A stretch of DNA of 64,000 bases from Bacillota bacterium. GTDB taxonomy: Bacteria > Bacillota > Dethiobacteria > Dethiobacterales > Dethiobacteraceae. The DNA lies in NCBI GenBank assembly GCA_018725565.1, contig QLUR01000005.1, positions 1 through 64,000 on the forward strand, read 5' to 3'. Made by a program: the position numbers and the translations under genes. This document shows positions 41,887-51,868 of this stretch, one piece after another. Below the pieces are notes generated by a model. It had not been told where the DNA came from and ran no database searches. It worked only from the letters and a program-made list of their open reading frames with translations. Every line of letters begins with the position of its first letter. Position 1 is the first letter of the stretch.

Positions 41887-44067
41887 TTGGAGCAGGAAAC
41901 GACTCTCAAACCATATCATCGGGTCGGCCGGCGGACGATACAGTTCCCCTCCCGTCTCAAGAACTGGCGTTACCGGGCGGTCATCAGGGCAATCGCTTTC
42001 TTTGCTGCGGCACACCTGGAGACAGCCGCCCTGCTGCTGGCGCAAGTATTGCTGGCCCGCCTGCATCTGCTGGGGGAACTGGCCCCTTTTGGTTTTGCCT
42101 TTTGGGTTGCCGCCGGCAAAGATGAGCGGGGCAAAATGGTTCTTTTCGGGACAACAGCTACCTTGGCGGCGTTGTCAACCAGGGATAGCGCCTACGCCTT
42201 AAGTCTCCTGCTGTCAATATTGATTTTCTCCTTCCTGAGGCAGAGAAAAGCCGCTTCGCGCCTGCCTCTGCCTGTCCTGGCCGGGTTCTCCCTGCCGGCG
42301 GGAACCGCCCCGCTGGCCTGGTTCCGCAGTTTTCACTCCTATGACCTGTTGCTGCTTGGACTGGAGACGGTGCTGGCTGTGTTTGCCGTCATCGTGTTCA
42401 GGCGTGTTTTCCGCCAACCGCTGCACAGACTCAATATAAATAAACATACGGAGGACGTGACCGCCTGGATTATCTTCCTGGGGCTGGTCCTCCTGTCTCT
42501 TGACCAGGGAGGTGCGTACTTTTCCTGGCTCGCGGGCGGAACGGCCCGGGCTATAGTGTTATGGGCCGCTTTCCTGTTCGGGCCGGGGATGGCGGCAGCT
42601 GCCGGCGCGTTGCTTGGTTTTCTGCTGGGGGTCCAAGGCCAGATAATTTTTTGGCTGGGAATTCTCGCTTTTGCCGGCTTCCTGTCCGGCCTGTTTCGCC
42701 CTTACGGTCGCCTTGCCGTAGCCGGAGCTTTTCTTTTGGCCGCGTCGTCGCTTGCGCTGCACCTTGCCGGATGGGAGGCAGTTCCAGTGGAAGCCGCTTT
42801 AAGCGGCAGCGCCGCGGTCATCTTTTTGCTTGCACCTGTGCTGCCGCTGCGCCTGCGGTTGCAGTCGCTTTTCACGCCGCAGGGGAGCGCTGATGAGGGG
42901 CGGCAGTTGCGCGAGCTGACGTCTGTACGCATCAAAGACTACGCTCAGGTTTTCAGGGAATTGTCGGCGGCTTTCCGGCAGACGACGGCGGCGGAGGCAG
43001 TAAATGAGCAGTTACCCGCCTCGCTTCTGGAAGAATTGGTCCGTCGCGTCTGTAAAGGCTGTCCTGCCAGGCGCGATTGCTGGGAGAAGGAACTGCAGCG
43101 CACGTACAATGCCGTACTCCGTTTGCTGGCCGACCTGGAAGGCGGACAAGCGGTAAAGTACATCGCATATCCCGCTTTTTTTCAAAGCTGCCGCGAAAAG
43201 GAGATATTCCTGCAAACCTTGGCTTTTCTGCAAGAAAAAGAACTCCTGAACAGCCGCTGGCAAAAAAAGCTGGCAGAGGGCCGGGACCTTGTCTCTCTGC
43301 AGTTGTCCGGGCTTTCCCAGATCCTGCATGAGTTAGCCTGCGAAGTCAGGGACGGCCGTCAGGCGGCTGGCCGGAAACCAGGCGCCGGCTTCCATGTGGA
43401 GCTTGGCATAGCCCAAGCGACAAAGAATGACCAGGATGTTTCGGGCGACTATTACAGTTACCTGGAACTGCGCGACGGACGACAGGTATTTATCCTAAGC
43501 GACGGCATGGGCAGCGGGGGCAAGGCATGCCAGGAAAGCCGGGCCACGGTACAGCTGGTAGAGCAGCTGCTGCTGGCAGGCTTCCGCAGTCAGCCGGTAA
43601 TCCGCACCGTCAATACCATCCTGCAGCTGCGTTCCCGCGAGGAAAGCTTTGCCACGCTGGATATACTGCAGATAGACACTTGCCAGGGAAAAGCCGAATT
43701 TTTAAAAATCGGAGCCGCGCCAAGTTTCCTGTGCGCGCACAACCAGGTACGCGAAATCCGGACTCCTTCCGTTCCGCTAGGCATCTTAAACGAAGTGGAA
43801 ATCAAACATGTTCCCGTTGACCTGGAAGACGATACGCTGCTGGTCATGGTATCCGACGGGATTTTTGAGGTCAGGCCCTTCAAGCCGGACTGGCTGAAAA
43901 AATACCTGTCCGGCAAGCTGCCCAAGCACCCGCAGGTATTGGCCGATCAAATCATTCACTATGCCAGGGCTGCTGACACCAGGCAAGAGATAAGGGATGA
44001 CATCACCGTCCTTGTCTGCCGCGCCCGGAGGCTTACTCCCAGAATCCGTGATTATGCCACCGGCTGA
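41887..44067 (+). CDS. spoIIE: Stage II sporulation protein E phosphatase
   Basis: The product is 726 residues. About ten N-terminal membrane segments (residues 35-330) are followed by a regulatory region with a Cys cluster (VCKGCPARRDCW) and a C-terminal PP2C phosphatase (about 490-715: NDQDVSGDYYSYLELRDGR, LSDGMGSGGKACQES near 539, and VSDGIFEV). It dephosphorylates SpoIIAA to activate sigma-F in the forespore and takes part in polar septation. The TTG start follows AGGGGG. The promoter signals are described separately. Confidence 0.95.
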   Translation: MEQETTLKPYHRVGRRTIQFPSRLKNWRYRAVIRAIAFFAAAHLETAALLLAQVLLARLHLLGELAPFGFAFWVAAGKDERGKMVLFGTTATLAALSTRDSAYALSLLLSILIFSFLRQRKAASRLPLPVLAGFSLPAGTAPLAWFRSFHSYDLLLLGLETVLAVFAVIVFRRVFRQPLHRLNINKHTEDVTAWIIFLGLVLLSLDQGGAYFSWLAGGTARAIVLWAAFLFGPGMAAAAGALLGFLLGVQGQIIFWLGILAFAGFLSGLFRPYGRLAVAGAFLLAASSLALHLAGWEAVPVEAALSGSAAVIFLLAPVLPLRLRLQSLFTPQGSADEGRQLRELTSVRIKDYAQVFRELSAAFRQTTAAEAVNEQLPASLLEELVRRVCKGCPARRDCWEKELQRTYNAVLRLLADLEGGQAVKYIAYPAFFQSCREKEIFLQTLAFLQEKELLNSRWQKKLAEGRDLVSLQLSGLSQILHELACEVRDGRQAAGRKPGAGFHVELGIAQATKNDQDVSGDYYSYLELRDGRQVFILSDGMGSGGKACQESRATVQLVEQLLLAGFRSQPVIRTVNTILQLRSREESFATLDILQIDTCQGKAEFLKIGAAPSFLCAHNQVREIRTPSVPLGILNEVEIKHVPVDLEDDTLLVMVSDGIFEVRPFKPDWLKKYLSGKLPKHPQVLADQIIHYARAADTRQEIRDDITVLVCRARRLTPRIRDYATG

Positions 44068-44092
44068 AATTTATGACTCTTGATTTTCTTAG

Positions 44093-44119
44093 AGCTGCCG
44101 CAGCAGCTGTTTTTATTTT
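44093..44119 (+). terminator. Terminator after spoIIE
   Basis: AGCTGC (44093-44098) pairs with GCAGCT (44103-44108) around CGCA, followed by GTTTTTATTTT. Confidence 0.7.
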
Positions 44120-44194
44120 AAGGCAGGAATTCATCTGCCGGCCGAGAAGAACAATAAGCAGGCCGTAGACGAATAAGCGGGAGGCCGGCAAAAA

Positions 44195-45613
44195 ATGGGA
44201 GAGACTCTGGAAAACAAGGTTCTGCAGACGATTTTGCGTTACCGCCTGTTTGCTCCCGGCGACAATGTGCTTGTTGCCGTGTCCGGCGGGCCGGATTCCC
44301 TGTGCCTGCTGCATTTGCTCTCCCGGCTGGCCGGGGAGCTGAATATTACCTTGCTGGCGGTGTACGTGAACCACGGACTGCGGCCGGAAGCGGCCAGAGA
44401 AGCCTTTTATGTTAAAAAAATGGCAGCCGGCCTGGGGCTGCCGGCTGTCATCTGCCGTACCGACGCAGGGAAATTGGCTAGGGAGGGCGGCTATTCCCGG
44501 CAAGACGCTGCCCGGCGCGCGCGTTACCGCTGTCTGCGGCAGGCGGCTGAACGTACCGGTGCCAACTGCATTGTTACGGCCCATCACGAAGACGATAGAG
44601 TGGAAGGCCTGCTGTTGAGACTTCTTGGCGGAAGCGGGCTGGACGGACTGGCAGGCTTGCGCGTAAAACGCCGGCTGGCGGAAAACCTGTTGCTGGTCAG
44701 ACCGTTGTTCCATGCCAGCCGCCGGGAAATCACCGTTTACTGCCGGGCTCATGGTTTGCGGCCTCTGCTTGACCGTTCTAACCGTGAAACGAGGGCCTTG
44801 CGCAACCGCGTGCGCCTGCTGCTGCTCCCTTGGCTGGAGCAGGAGTTCGGCGGTCATGTGCGTAAAACCCTGGCCCGGACCTGTGATTTGCTGGCCGGTG
44901 AAAGCGAGTTGCTGTGCCGGTTGGCCGCCGGACAGCTGCAGCGGGTCACTTTGGAGAAAAGCGCGGAAAAGCTGATCCTGGACGTTGAAGGTTTGCGGCA
45001 GATGCCGCTTCCCCTGCGCCGGCGCGTGGTGAGGCTGGCGCTTTGGCAGGTTGGAGCGGAACGCCCCGCTGCCTCACATACGCAGTCTATCTTGCACCTT
45101 TCTGACAGCCGGCTGCCGTCTGGGAGGACCTCGCTGCCTGCCGGTTTTATAGCTGCAAGGGAATACGGCCGCCTGATAATTGAACGGAAGCGGGCCGGCA
45201 ACGGCCTGGTGGCAACCGGCGAAACCGTATTGCTGGAGGTGCCCGGCTGCACGCGGTTGCCCTGGAGCAGCCAGGCAATCAGCGCAGAAGTCTTGCCGGC
45301 AGCCAATGTACGGTTGCCGCCTTCTGACCGCAGGGAAGCTTATCTTGACTTGGAGCAGCTGGAGTTGCCGCTGCTGGTACGGACACGCCGTCCGGGAGAC
45401 AGGATGCGCCCGCTTGGAGCCGGCGGCAGTCGCAAGCTGAAAAAAATCCTGATAGATAAAAAAGTGCCCCTGGCCCAAAGAGACCTGCTGCCGCTGGTAT
45501 TGAGCGGAGAACGAATCGCCTGGGCCTGCGGAGCGGGGATTGCCGCCTTTTGCAGGGTCAGTGAGGACACGAGGCAGGTGTTGCGACTTGTCCTTGAGGA
45601 TACCAAACTGTAG
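44195..45613 (+). CDS. tilS: tRNA(Ile)-lysidine synthase
   Basis: The product is 472 residues. The PP-loop VLVAVSGGPDSLCLLHLL binds ATP. VYVNHGLRPEAAREA, CIVTAHHEDDRVEGLLLRLLGGSG and PLLDRSNRETRALRNRVRLLL (key DRSN and RNRVR) follow. The C-terminal domain (RPGDRMRPLGAGGSRKLKKIL) is the tRNA-binding TilS-C. It turns the anticodon C34 of tRNA-Ile2 into lysidine, an essential step. It precedes hpt by 12 bases in the usual tilS-hpt-ftsH order. Confidence 0.94.
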   Translation: MGETLENKVLQTILRYRLFAPGDNVLVAVSGGPDSLCLLHLLSRLAGELNITLLAVYVNHGLRPEAAREAFYVKKMAAGLGLPAVICRTDAGKLAREGGYSRQDAARRARYRCLRQAAERTGANCIVTAHHEDDRVEGLLLRLLGGSGLDGLAGLRVKRRLAENLLLVRPLFHASRREITVYCRAHGLRPLLDRSNRETRALRNRVRLLLLPWLEQEFGGHVRKTLARTCDLLAGESELLCRLAAGQLQRVTLEKSAEKLILDVEGLRQMPLPLRRRVVRLALWQVGAERPAASHTQSILHLSDSRLPSGRTSLPAGFIAAREYGRLIIERKRAGNGLVATGETVLLEVPGCTRLPWSSQAISAEVLPAANVRLPPSDRREAYLDLEQLELPLLVRTRRPGDRMRPLGAGGSRKLKKILIDKKVPLAQRDLLPLVLSGERIAWACGAGIAAFCRVSEDTRQVLRLVLEDTKL

Positions 45614-45625
45614 AGGAAGAGGAAG

Positions 45626-46159
45626 ATGACGGAAAAACGCGTGAAAAGTGTGTTGCTGGACAGGGAGGCGATCAGAGAAAAAATCTCGGAACTGGGGGCT
45701 GAGATCAGCCGGGACTATGTCGGAAAAGAAGTGTTGCTGATCTGCGTGCTGAAAGGAGCCGTCATTTTTCTGGCCGACCTGGTCCGTCACCTTGACCTGC
45801 CGGTGCAGCTGGATTTTATGGCTGTTTCTTCCTACGGCACGGCTACGGAAACATCAGGGGTGGTCAGAATTCTCAAGGATTTAGAGGGTAGTATCGAGGG
45901 ACGGCATTGCCTGATCGTAGAAGACATCATTGACAGCGGCCTGACCCTGAACTACCTGCAGGAGAACCTGCGTTCGCGCCGGCCGGCCTCGCTGAAAATC
46001 GTTGCTTTGCTGGACAAGCCGGAGCGTCGGCAGGTAGAAATCGAGCCGGACTACGTTGGCTTCCGGATTCCCGATGAATTCGTGGTCGGTTACGGCCTGG
46101 ACTTTAAAGACCGGTACCGCTGCCTGCCCGATATCTGCATCTTAGGGGAAGACGACTGA
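45626..46159 (+). CDS. hpt: Hypoxanthine phosphoribosyltransferase
   Basis: The product is 177 residues, the standard length. LLICVLKGAVIFLADLVRHL, VSSYGTATETSGVVRILKD and HCLIVEDIIDSGLTLNYLQ (PRPP loop, key VEDIIDSGLTL) are clear, and GYGLDFKDRYRCLPDICIL closes the fold. It salvages hypoxanthine and guanine. In many Bacillota ftsH follows at once; here four molybdenum/tungsten genes intervene. Confidence 0.94.
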   Translation: MTEKRVKSVLLDREAIREKISELGAEISRDYVGKEVLLICVLKGAVIFLADLVRHLDLPVQLDFMAVSSYGTATETSGVVRILKDLEGSIEGRHCLIVEDIIDSGLTLNYLQENLRSRRPASLKIVALLDKPERRQVEIEPDYVGFRIPDEFVVGYGLDFKDRYRCLPDICILGEDD

Positions 46160-46231
46160 AATAAATACAGATTTGTGCATGGGCACTTGCCGTAACGTTG
46201 CCCGACATGCTGCGGGGAGAGTTGTTTTATT

Positions 46232-46858
46232 GTGATAACAAGAGATATGTCTGCAGTGATCCTGGCCGGCGGCAAAAGTTCGCGCATGGCGGGGAATAAG
46301 CTGCTTCTGCCGCTTGGCGGCAGTACGGTAATAGGCATGCTGCTTTCCTCGCTGTCCGGGCTATTTCCCGAATGTATAATAGTGACTGATCATCCCGACG
46401 CTTACCGTGACTGGCCTGTGCGCTTAACAGCCGATATTGTTTGCGGACCGCAAAAAAATTCTCTGACAGGAATTCATGCCGGCCTGAGTGTCTCAACAAA
46501 GCCGTATAATCTTGTGGTTGCCGGCGATATGCCTTTTGTTGCTCCAGACCTGATACGTTTCCTGGCAGCGCAGTGCAACGGGTATGATGTTGTTATCCCG
46601 CAGCAAGGCGATCATTTTCAGCCGCTTTGCGCCGTTTACCACAAAAACTGCCTGCCGCACATCGCAGCAAGATTGGCTGAAAAACAATACAAAATTATTG
46701 ATTTTTTCCCTGATGTGCGCCTGTGCAGTGTTGACGCCGCGGAGCTTATGCCTTATGACCGGGAGTTGTTGTCGTTTTTTAACGTCAATACGCCGGAAGA
46801 TTATCGCCTGGCTCAAGAGTACGTCAGGAGAATATTGCCAGGGAGGGTATCATTATGA
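46232..46858 (+). CDS. mobA: Molybdenum cofactor guanylyltransferase
   Basis: The product is 208 residues. SAVILAGGKSSRMAGNKLLLPLGG is the nucleotide loop (key LAGGKSSRM). VVAGDMPFVAPDLI is the metal-binding strand, and FFNVNTPEDYRLAQ the conserved end. It adds GMP to molybdopterin to give the bis-MGD type, and tungsten enzymes of the AOR family use related pterins. The GTG start has GGGGAGAG about 11 bases upstream. Its end overlaps mobB by four bases. Confidence 0.88.
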   Translation: MITRDMSAVILAGGKSSRMAGNKLLLPLGGSTVIGMLLSSLSGLFPECIIVTDHPDAYRDWPVRLTADIVCGPQKNSLTGIHAGLSVSTKPYNLVVAGDMPFVAPDLIRFLAAQCNGYDVVIPQQGDHFQPLCAVYHKNCLPHIAARLAEKQYKIIDFFPDVRLCSVDAAELMPYDRELLSFFNVNTPEDYRLAQEYVRRILPGRVSL

Positions 46859-47367
46859 GCATCCCGGTGATTTCCGTCGTCGGCCATTCTGACAGCGGTA
46901 AAACAACCCTGATTTGCGGATTGCTTCCCGAGTTAAAACGGCGCGGTTACCGTGTGGCGACCATTAAGCATGACGTGCATGGTGCGGAAATTGACAGGCC
47001 TGGAAAGGACACCTGGAAACATAGTCAGGCTGGTGCGGATATCATAGTCCTGTCCTCGCCGGGAAAAATCTTTTTAGTTGAAAAAGTTGATGAGGAATTG
47101 ACCTTTGAGCAAGTGATTGCCAGGATTGAAAAAGTGGACCTTATTCTTTCCGAGGGTTATAAAAAAAGCAGCAAGCCAAAGATCGAGGTCTTTCGCTCCA
47201 CAGTGCGGGATGCGCCGCTTTGCGGTCGCGAAGATAACCTGCTGGCGCTGGTCAGCGATCTCAACCCGGACCTGGGTGTTCCTGTCTTTGCCCTTGATGA
47301 TTATCCGGCGGTGGCAGACCTGATTGAACAGCGTTTTTTACTGAAGAATCCCTGCGAAACCTCCTGA
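46855..47367 (+). CDS. mobB: Molybdopterin-guanine dinucleotide biosynthesis protein MobB
   Basis: The product is 170 residues. VISVVGHSDSGKTTLICGLLPEL is the P-loop (key GHSDSGKTT). GYRVATIKHDVHGAEIDRPGKDTWKHSQAGAD (key IKHDVHG and DTWKHSQAG) and DLILSEGYKKSSKPKIEVFR are family marks. It is a GTPase that assists MobA. AGGGAGG precedes the ATG, which overlaps the mobA stop. Confidence 0.92.
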   Translation: MSIPVISVVGHSDSGKTTLICGLLPELKRRGYRVATIKHDVHGAEIDRPGKDTWKHSQAGADIIVLSSPGKIFLVEKVDEELTFEQVIARIEKVDLILSEGYKKSSKPKIEVFRSTVRDAPLCGREDNLLALVSDLNPDLGVPVFALDDYPAVADLIEQRFLLKNPCETS

Positions 47368-47448
47368 TACGGCTAAATATTTATTGCCGCAGAACTTGGG
47401 ACATGCTAAAATATAGTCAGAAATTCAGGCGCAGAGGAGGCTGTTTTA

Positions 47449-49245
47449 ATGAGTTCTATTGCGGGAAAAATTTTACGCGTGAACCTGACAGACGGCTCTA
47501 TCAAACACGAAGCGCTGTCGCCAGGTTTAGCCCGGGAGTTTCTCGGCGGACGGGGCCTTGGCGGGAAGATGCTGTCGGACGAAATTCGTGCCGGTATTGA
47601 CCCGCTTGGCAAGGAAAATAAAATATTTTTTGTGACCGGACCACTGACGGGCACCTCAGCTCCTACCGGCGGGCGGTACATGGTAGTGACTAAGTCACCG
47701 CTCAACAACGCTATCGCCTCCTCGAATTCAGGCGGGTTCTGGGGAGCTGAACTTAAGTTTGCGGGCTATGACATGCTGATTGTGGAGGGCCGGGCAAAGG
47801 AACCGGTCTATATTTACATCAGGGACAACCAGGTAGAAATCAGGCCGGCCGGCAAACTATGGGGGATGACTACAAGCCAGGTAACGGACGCTCTGCTTAC
47901 TGAAGCAGGTGATCGCAAGGCCCGTGTGCTGAATATCGGCCCGGCGGGGGAGAACCTTTCCAGGATTGCCTCGGTGATGAACGACCGCTGGCGGGCGGCC
48001 GGCCGCTCCGGGGTTGGCGCTGTTATGGGTGCCAAAAACCTGAAAGCAATCGTGGTGCGCGGCAGCGGCAAAGTAGAGGCGGCAATACAGGAGCGCTTCA
48101 AAGAAGCCGTGAGCAGCAGCTTGAAAAAAATAAAAGAAAATGGTGTTACCGGGCAGGGACTGCCTGCCTACGGTACGGCCATCCTGGTCAATATCATGAA
48201 CGAACACGGTATCTACCCCACCAATAATTTTCAATTGGGCGTCTTTCCTCAAGCTGAGGAAACTTCCGGAGAAACATTGGCCGAGAAATACTTAAAAAAG
48301 AAGGACCCCTGCTTTCGCTGTCCCATTGCCTGCGGCCGTTACTGCAGCGTAGACGGAGAGGAAGGCGGCGGCCCGGAATATGAGACGGTCTGGGCATATG
48401 GCGCCGACTGCGGAATTTCCGACTTAAAAGCCATTATCAGAGCCAATAATGTCTGCAATGAGATGGGGCTGGATACCATCTCCGCCGGGGCAACCATTGC
48501 TGCCGCCATGGAGCTGTACCAACGCGGCCGCATCAGGCCGGAGGAGTTGGACGGCGCTCCGGAGCTGACCTGGGGCAATGGGGAAGCGATAGTAGAGTGG
48601 ACGCGGAAGATGGGCCGCGCGGAGGGACTGGGCGCCAAATTGGCACTGGGTTCCGCCCGGCTGTGTGAAGCGTACGGTATGCCGGAACTGTCCATGACCG
48701 TCAAGAAGCTGGAGCTGCCGGCTTATGACCCGCGCGGCGTCTTTGGGCACGGACTGCAATACGCTACCGCCAACCGCGGCGGCTGTCATGTGCGCGGGTA
48801 CATGATTTCTCCAGAGATTCTTGGCTCCCCGGAAAAATTGGATCGTTTCACCCTCGACGGCAAAGCTGAATGGGTAAAAATCTTCCAGGACCTAACTGCC
48901 GTCATCGACAGCCTGGGAATTTGTTTGTTTACCTCCTTTGCCCTTGGCGCGCAGGATTATACCGACCTGTACAACGCGGCCACAGGCGAAAACTTCAGCG
49001 TGGATGAGTTGCTGGCCTGCGGAGACCGCATCTTTAACAACGAACGTCTCTTTAACCTGGCCGAAGGTTACACGGCCAAGGATGACACGTTGCCCAAACG
49101 TCTTCTGGAAGATCCGATGCCTGACGGGCCGAGCAAAGGATATGTGCATCCATTGGACAAAATGCTGCCCAAGTATTACGAGATTCGCGGCTGGTCCGCT
49201 GATGGCGTCCCGACTGCGCCAAAGAGGCAGGCTTTGCGTTTATAA
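47449..49245 (+). CDS. aor: Aldehyde:ferredoxin oxidoreductase (tungsten/molybdenum)
   Basis: The product is 598 residues. The N-terminus GKILRVNLTDGSIKHE and FLGGRGLGGKML is diagnostic of AOR. SNSGGFWGAELKFAGYD binds the pterin. The [4Fe-4S] ligands are Cys288, Cys291 and Cys295 (CFRCPIAC), with the fourth likely Cys492 in DSLGIC. It oxidises aldehydes to acids with ferredoxin, or runs in reverse in acetogenic metabolism. AGGAGG precedes the ATG. It follows mobA-mobB and precedes a MoaD-like gene. The exact substrate cannot be read from the sequence. Confidence 0.93.
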   Translation: MSSIAGKILRVNLTDGSIKHEALSPGLAREFLGGRGLGGKMLSDEIRAGIDPLGKENKIFFVTGPLTGTSAPTGGRYMVVTKSPLNNAIASSNSGGFWGAELKFAGYDMLIVEGRAKEPVYIYIRDNQVEIRPAGKLWGMTTSQVTDALLTEAGDRKARVLNIGPAGENLSRIASVMNDRWRAAGRSGVGAVMGAKNLKAIVVRGSGKVEAAIQERFKEAVSSSLKKIKENGVTGQGLPAYGTAILVNIMNEHGIYPTNNFQLGVFPQAEETSGETLAEKYLKKKDPCFRCPIACGRYCSVDGEEGGGPEYETVWAYGADCGISDLKAIIRANNVCNEMGLDTISAGATIAAAMELYQRGRIRPEELDGAPELTWGNGEAIVEWTRKMGRAEGLGAKLALGSARLCEAYGMPELSMTVKKLELPAYDPRGVFGHGLQYATANRGGCHVRGYMISPEILGSPEKLDRFTLDGKAEWVKIFQDLTAVIDSLGICLFTSFALGAQDYTDLYNAATGENFSVDELLACGDRIFNNERLFNLAEGYTAKDDTLPKRLLEDPMPDGPSKGYVHPLDKMLPKYYEIRGWSADGVPTAPKRQALRL

Positions 49246-49287
49246 GGCGCTGGTTTGAATTTCCTTTAGGATTAAGGAGTGAATGCC

Positions 49288-49512
49288 TTGGAGGTTACGG
49301 TCAAGCTATTTGCGACACTGCGAAACGGGCGCTTTAAGACCGAGACGCGTTGTTATGCGCCGGGTACGACAGTACAACAGATCGCGGAAGACCTGAAGAT
49401 TCCTCTGGCGGAGCTTTCCCTGACGCTGCTCAATGGTCAGGCTGCTCTGCCTGAACAGGTACTGACCGAAGGCGACACTCTTGCATTGTTTCCTCCGGTC
49501 GGCGGTGGCTAA
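49288..49512 (+). CDS. moaD: MoaD/ThiS-family sulfur carrier protein
   Basis: The product is 74 residues with the ubiquitin-like fold: EVTVKLFATLRNGRF, VQQIAEDLKIPL, VLTEGDTLALFPPVGGG. The C-terminal Gly-Gly is the thiocarboxylate site. It probably supplies sulfur for the pterin dithiolene of the adjacent AOR. I chose TTG 49288, eight bases after AAGGAG; GTG 49279 overlaps that site. No MoaE or activating enzyme gene is adjacent. Many AOR operons carry such a gene. Confidence 0.88.
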   Translation: MEVTVKLFATLRNGRFKTETRCYAPGTTVQQIAEDLKIPLAELSLTLLNGQAALPEQVLTEGDTLALFPPVGGG

Positions 49513-49579
49513 TGATCAACATTGGCGGCTATGCCCCGGCCGCGGGGGAACGCACAAGTTTGCACTGAACCAGTCACGG

Positions 49580-49605
49580 CGGCAGGAGATGCTGCCGATT
49601 TTTTT
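49580..49605 (+). terminator. Terminator of the AOR module
   Basis: CGGCAG (49580-49585) pairs with CTGCCG (49592-49597), followed by ATTTTTTT. Confidence 0.8.
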
Positions 49606-49641
49606 GAAGCGGACGTAACTGCCGCTGAATTTTCTTAGTCA

Positions 49642-49670
49642 TTGCCGTATCAAACATTTTGTGCTACAAT
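49642..49670 (+). promoter_or_regulatory. Sigma-A promoter of ftsH
   Basis: TTGCCG (49642-49647), 17-bp spacer, TACAAT (49665-49670), 48 bases before the start codon. The AOR terminator upstream makes this an independent transcription unit. Confidence 0.6.
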
Positions 49671-49717
49671 GATATAATGGTGGCGGTATGGTTTTCACCT
49701 GAAAGGAGGCAACCGCT

Positions 49718-51685
49718 TTGCATAAATTTGTCCGGCAGGCAACTTTTTACCTGCTGATTCTGCTGGTTGCTGTAGTAGTAATTGAGTATTTCAACAGGAC
49801 ACCTGAACCGATTGCTGAACTGACCTATACCCAATTTCTTGACCAGGTGGAAGCCGGAGCGGTGGCGGAAGTTCTGATCGTGGGGCAAGAAATTACCGGT
49901 AAATTGAATGACGGTTCCACTTTCAGAACTTTTAACTTAGAAGGGGAGCAACTGGTGGAACGACTGCGGGCGCATGATGTGCACTTTGCCGGGCAACCGG
50001 TGCCAGAGCCGCCGTGGTGGTCCAACCTGTTTACGTTTCTTGTTCCCTTTATTATTTTGATGGTTATTTTCTTCTTTTTTATGCAACAGAGTCAGGGCGG
50101 CGGCAGCCGGGTAATGAATTTCGGCAAGTCGCGTGCCCGTCTGCATGATGCTTCGCGCAGGAGAGTAACTTTTAGCGATGTTGCAGGTGCCGATGAGGAA
50201 AAAGCCGAGTTGATCGAAATTGTCGAATTTCTTAAGGAGCCCCGTAAGTTTATAGAGTTAGGGGCAAGGATTCCAAAAGGTGTTTTGCTGGTAGGACCTC
50301 CGGGCACCGGGAAAACTTTGCTCGCCCGCGCGGTGGCCGGCGAGGCTGGAGTGCCGTTTTTCAGTATATCCGGTTCTGATTTTGTGGAAATGTTTGTTGG
50401 TGTAGGCGCTTCCCGCGTCCGCGATTTATTTGACACAGCAAAAAAGAACTCACCCTGTATCGTCTTCATTGACGAGATTGACGCGGTCGGACGTCAGCGC
50501 GGGGCAGGGCTTGGCGGTGGCCATGATGAACGCGAACAGACTTTAAACCAGTTGTTAGTTGAAATGGATGGTTTTGATACTAACGAAGGGATTATTTTAA
50601 TTGCCGCTACGAACCGGCCGGATATTTTGGATCCCGCTCTGTTGCGCCCAGGCCGCTTTGACCGTCAGGTTACTGTCAGCTTTCCGGATGTCAGGGGTCG
50701 GGAGGAAATCCTTAAAGTACATGGCCGCGGTAAACCGTTTGCCCCTGAAGTAGGGCTAAGTGTCATAGCCCGGCGCACTCCCGGTTTTACAGGTGCTGAT
50801 TTGGAGAATGTGGTTAACGAAGCGGCGTTGCTTACCGGGCGCAAAAACAAAAAGCAGATCAGCATGCCTGAACTGGAAGAGGCGATTGACCGCGTTATCG
50901 CAGGCACGGAAAAGAAGAGTCGCGTAATCAGCGAATTTGAGAAAAAAATAGTTGCCTTTCATGAGGCTGGGCACGCTGTTGTCGGCTACCTGCTGCCTCA
51001 TACCGACCCGGTTCACAAGGTGTCCATCATCCCTCGCGGTCGTTCAGGCGGGTATACACTGATGTTGCCGGAGCAGGACCGTTATTATATGACAAAATCA
51101 GAACTCCTGGATCGTGTCACGACACTGCTGGCCGGTCGGGTAGCGGAGAAATTGGTTTTGAATGACGTGTCAACCGGTGCCCAGAATGACTTGGAAAGGG
51201 CTACGGCCATCGTCCGCCAGATGATTATGGAATACGGCATGAGCGAACAGCTTGGACCGATTACACTTGGCAAAAAACAGCACGAACAGGTTTTTCTTGG
51301 TCGTGATCTGGCCCGTGACCGTGATTTTTCCGAGGAAATCGCCAGGGCTATCGACAAAGAGATCCGTGCCACTATCGATGACTGCTACAAAAACGCCGAG
51401 GAGCTAATCAGAAATAACCGCAACAAACTTGACCTGTTGGCAGAAGCACTGCTTGAACATGAAGCTCTCGACGCTGAGGAAATAGCCGCGCTCATGGAGG
51501 GCCGGCCGCTTGAGGAAATCCGCGTCAGGCGGGCAGCTAAAGAGGTGCAGCAACAGGGCGGCGATACGAAAAGTGCAACCGAATCGCGTCCGTCACGGGA
51601 GCATGTGCCCAGAAAAGAACCGGTCAAAGTGCTGATCAATGAAAAAAAACTAGAAGGCGAACCGGTTTCCTCCCCCCGGGAATAA
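49718..51685 (+). CDS. ftsH: ATP-dependent zinc metalloprotease FtsH
   Basis: The product is 655 residues. Two membrane segments (9-23 and 104-122) flank a short extracytoplasmic domain. The AAA+ domain has GPPGTGKT at 193-200, a DEID Walker B near 251 and RPGRFDRQ as arginine finger. The zinc site is HEAGH at about 414-418. It degrades membrane and regulatory proteins and is needed for sporulation in Bacillus. The TTG follows AAGGAGG by eight bases. The C-terminal tail is charged and low in complexity. Confidence 0.96.
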   Translation: MHKFVRQATFYLLILLVAVVVIEYFNRTPEPIAELTYTQFLDQVEAGAVAEVLIVGQEITGKLNDGSTFRTFNLEGEQLVERLRAHDVHFAGQPVPEPPWWSNLFTFLVPFIILMVIFFFFMQQSQGGGSRVMNFGKSRARLHDASRRRVTFSDVAGADEEKAELIEIVEFLKEPRKFIELGARIPKGVLLVGPPGTGKTLLARAVAGEAGVPFFSISGSDFVEMFVGVGASRVRDLFDTAKKNSPCIVFIDEIDAVGRQRGAGLGGGHDEREQTLNQLLVEMDGFDTNEGIILIAATNRPDILDPALLRPGRFDRQVTVSFPDVRGREEILKVHGRGKPFAPEVGLSVIARRTPGFTGADLENVVNEAALLTGRKNKKQISMPELEEAIDRVIAGTEKKSRVISEFEKKIVAFHEAGHAVVGYLLPHTDPVHKVSIIPRGRSGGYTLMLPEQDRYYMTKSELLDRVTTLLAGRVAEKLVLNDVSTGAQNDLERATAIVRQMIMEYGMSEQLGPITLGKKQHEQVFLGRDLARDRDFSEEIARAIDKEIRATIDDCYKNAEELIRNNRNKLDLLAEALLEHEALDAEEIAALMEGRPLEEIRVRRAAKEVQQQGGDTKSATESRPSREHVPRKEPVKVLINEKKLEGEPVSSPRE

Positions 51686-51688
51686 AGG

Positions 51689-51720
51689 ACAGCGCATTGC
51701 AGCAGCGCTGTTTCTTTTTT
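51689..51720 (+). terminator. Terminator after ftsH
   Basis: ACAGCGC (51689-51695) pairs with GCGCTGT (51705-51711), followed by TTCTTTTTTTT. Confidence 0.8.
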
Positions 51721-51729
51721 TTGGCTGAA

Positions 51730-51756
51730 TTGATTGCCGCATGTAGATTGTATAAT
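51730..51756 (+). promoter_or_regulatory. Possible sigma-A promoter of fhs
   Basis: TTGATT (51730-51735), 15-bp spacer, perfect TATAAT (51751-51756). The spacer is short and the leader to the start codon is about 110 bases, with no clear fold. Confidence 0.45.
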
Positions 51757-51868
51757 ACAGCGTTGCTATTATTACAATTTTTTTTTAGAGGCAGGAAAAC
51801 TCCCGGGTGCGTAGAATTGAACGTATGCTTGTGTAAATCAATATTTCTATTAAGGAGGGAATACCCAA

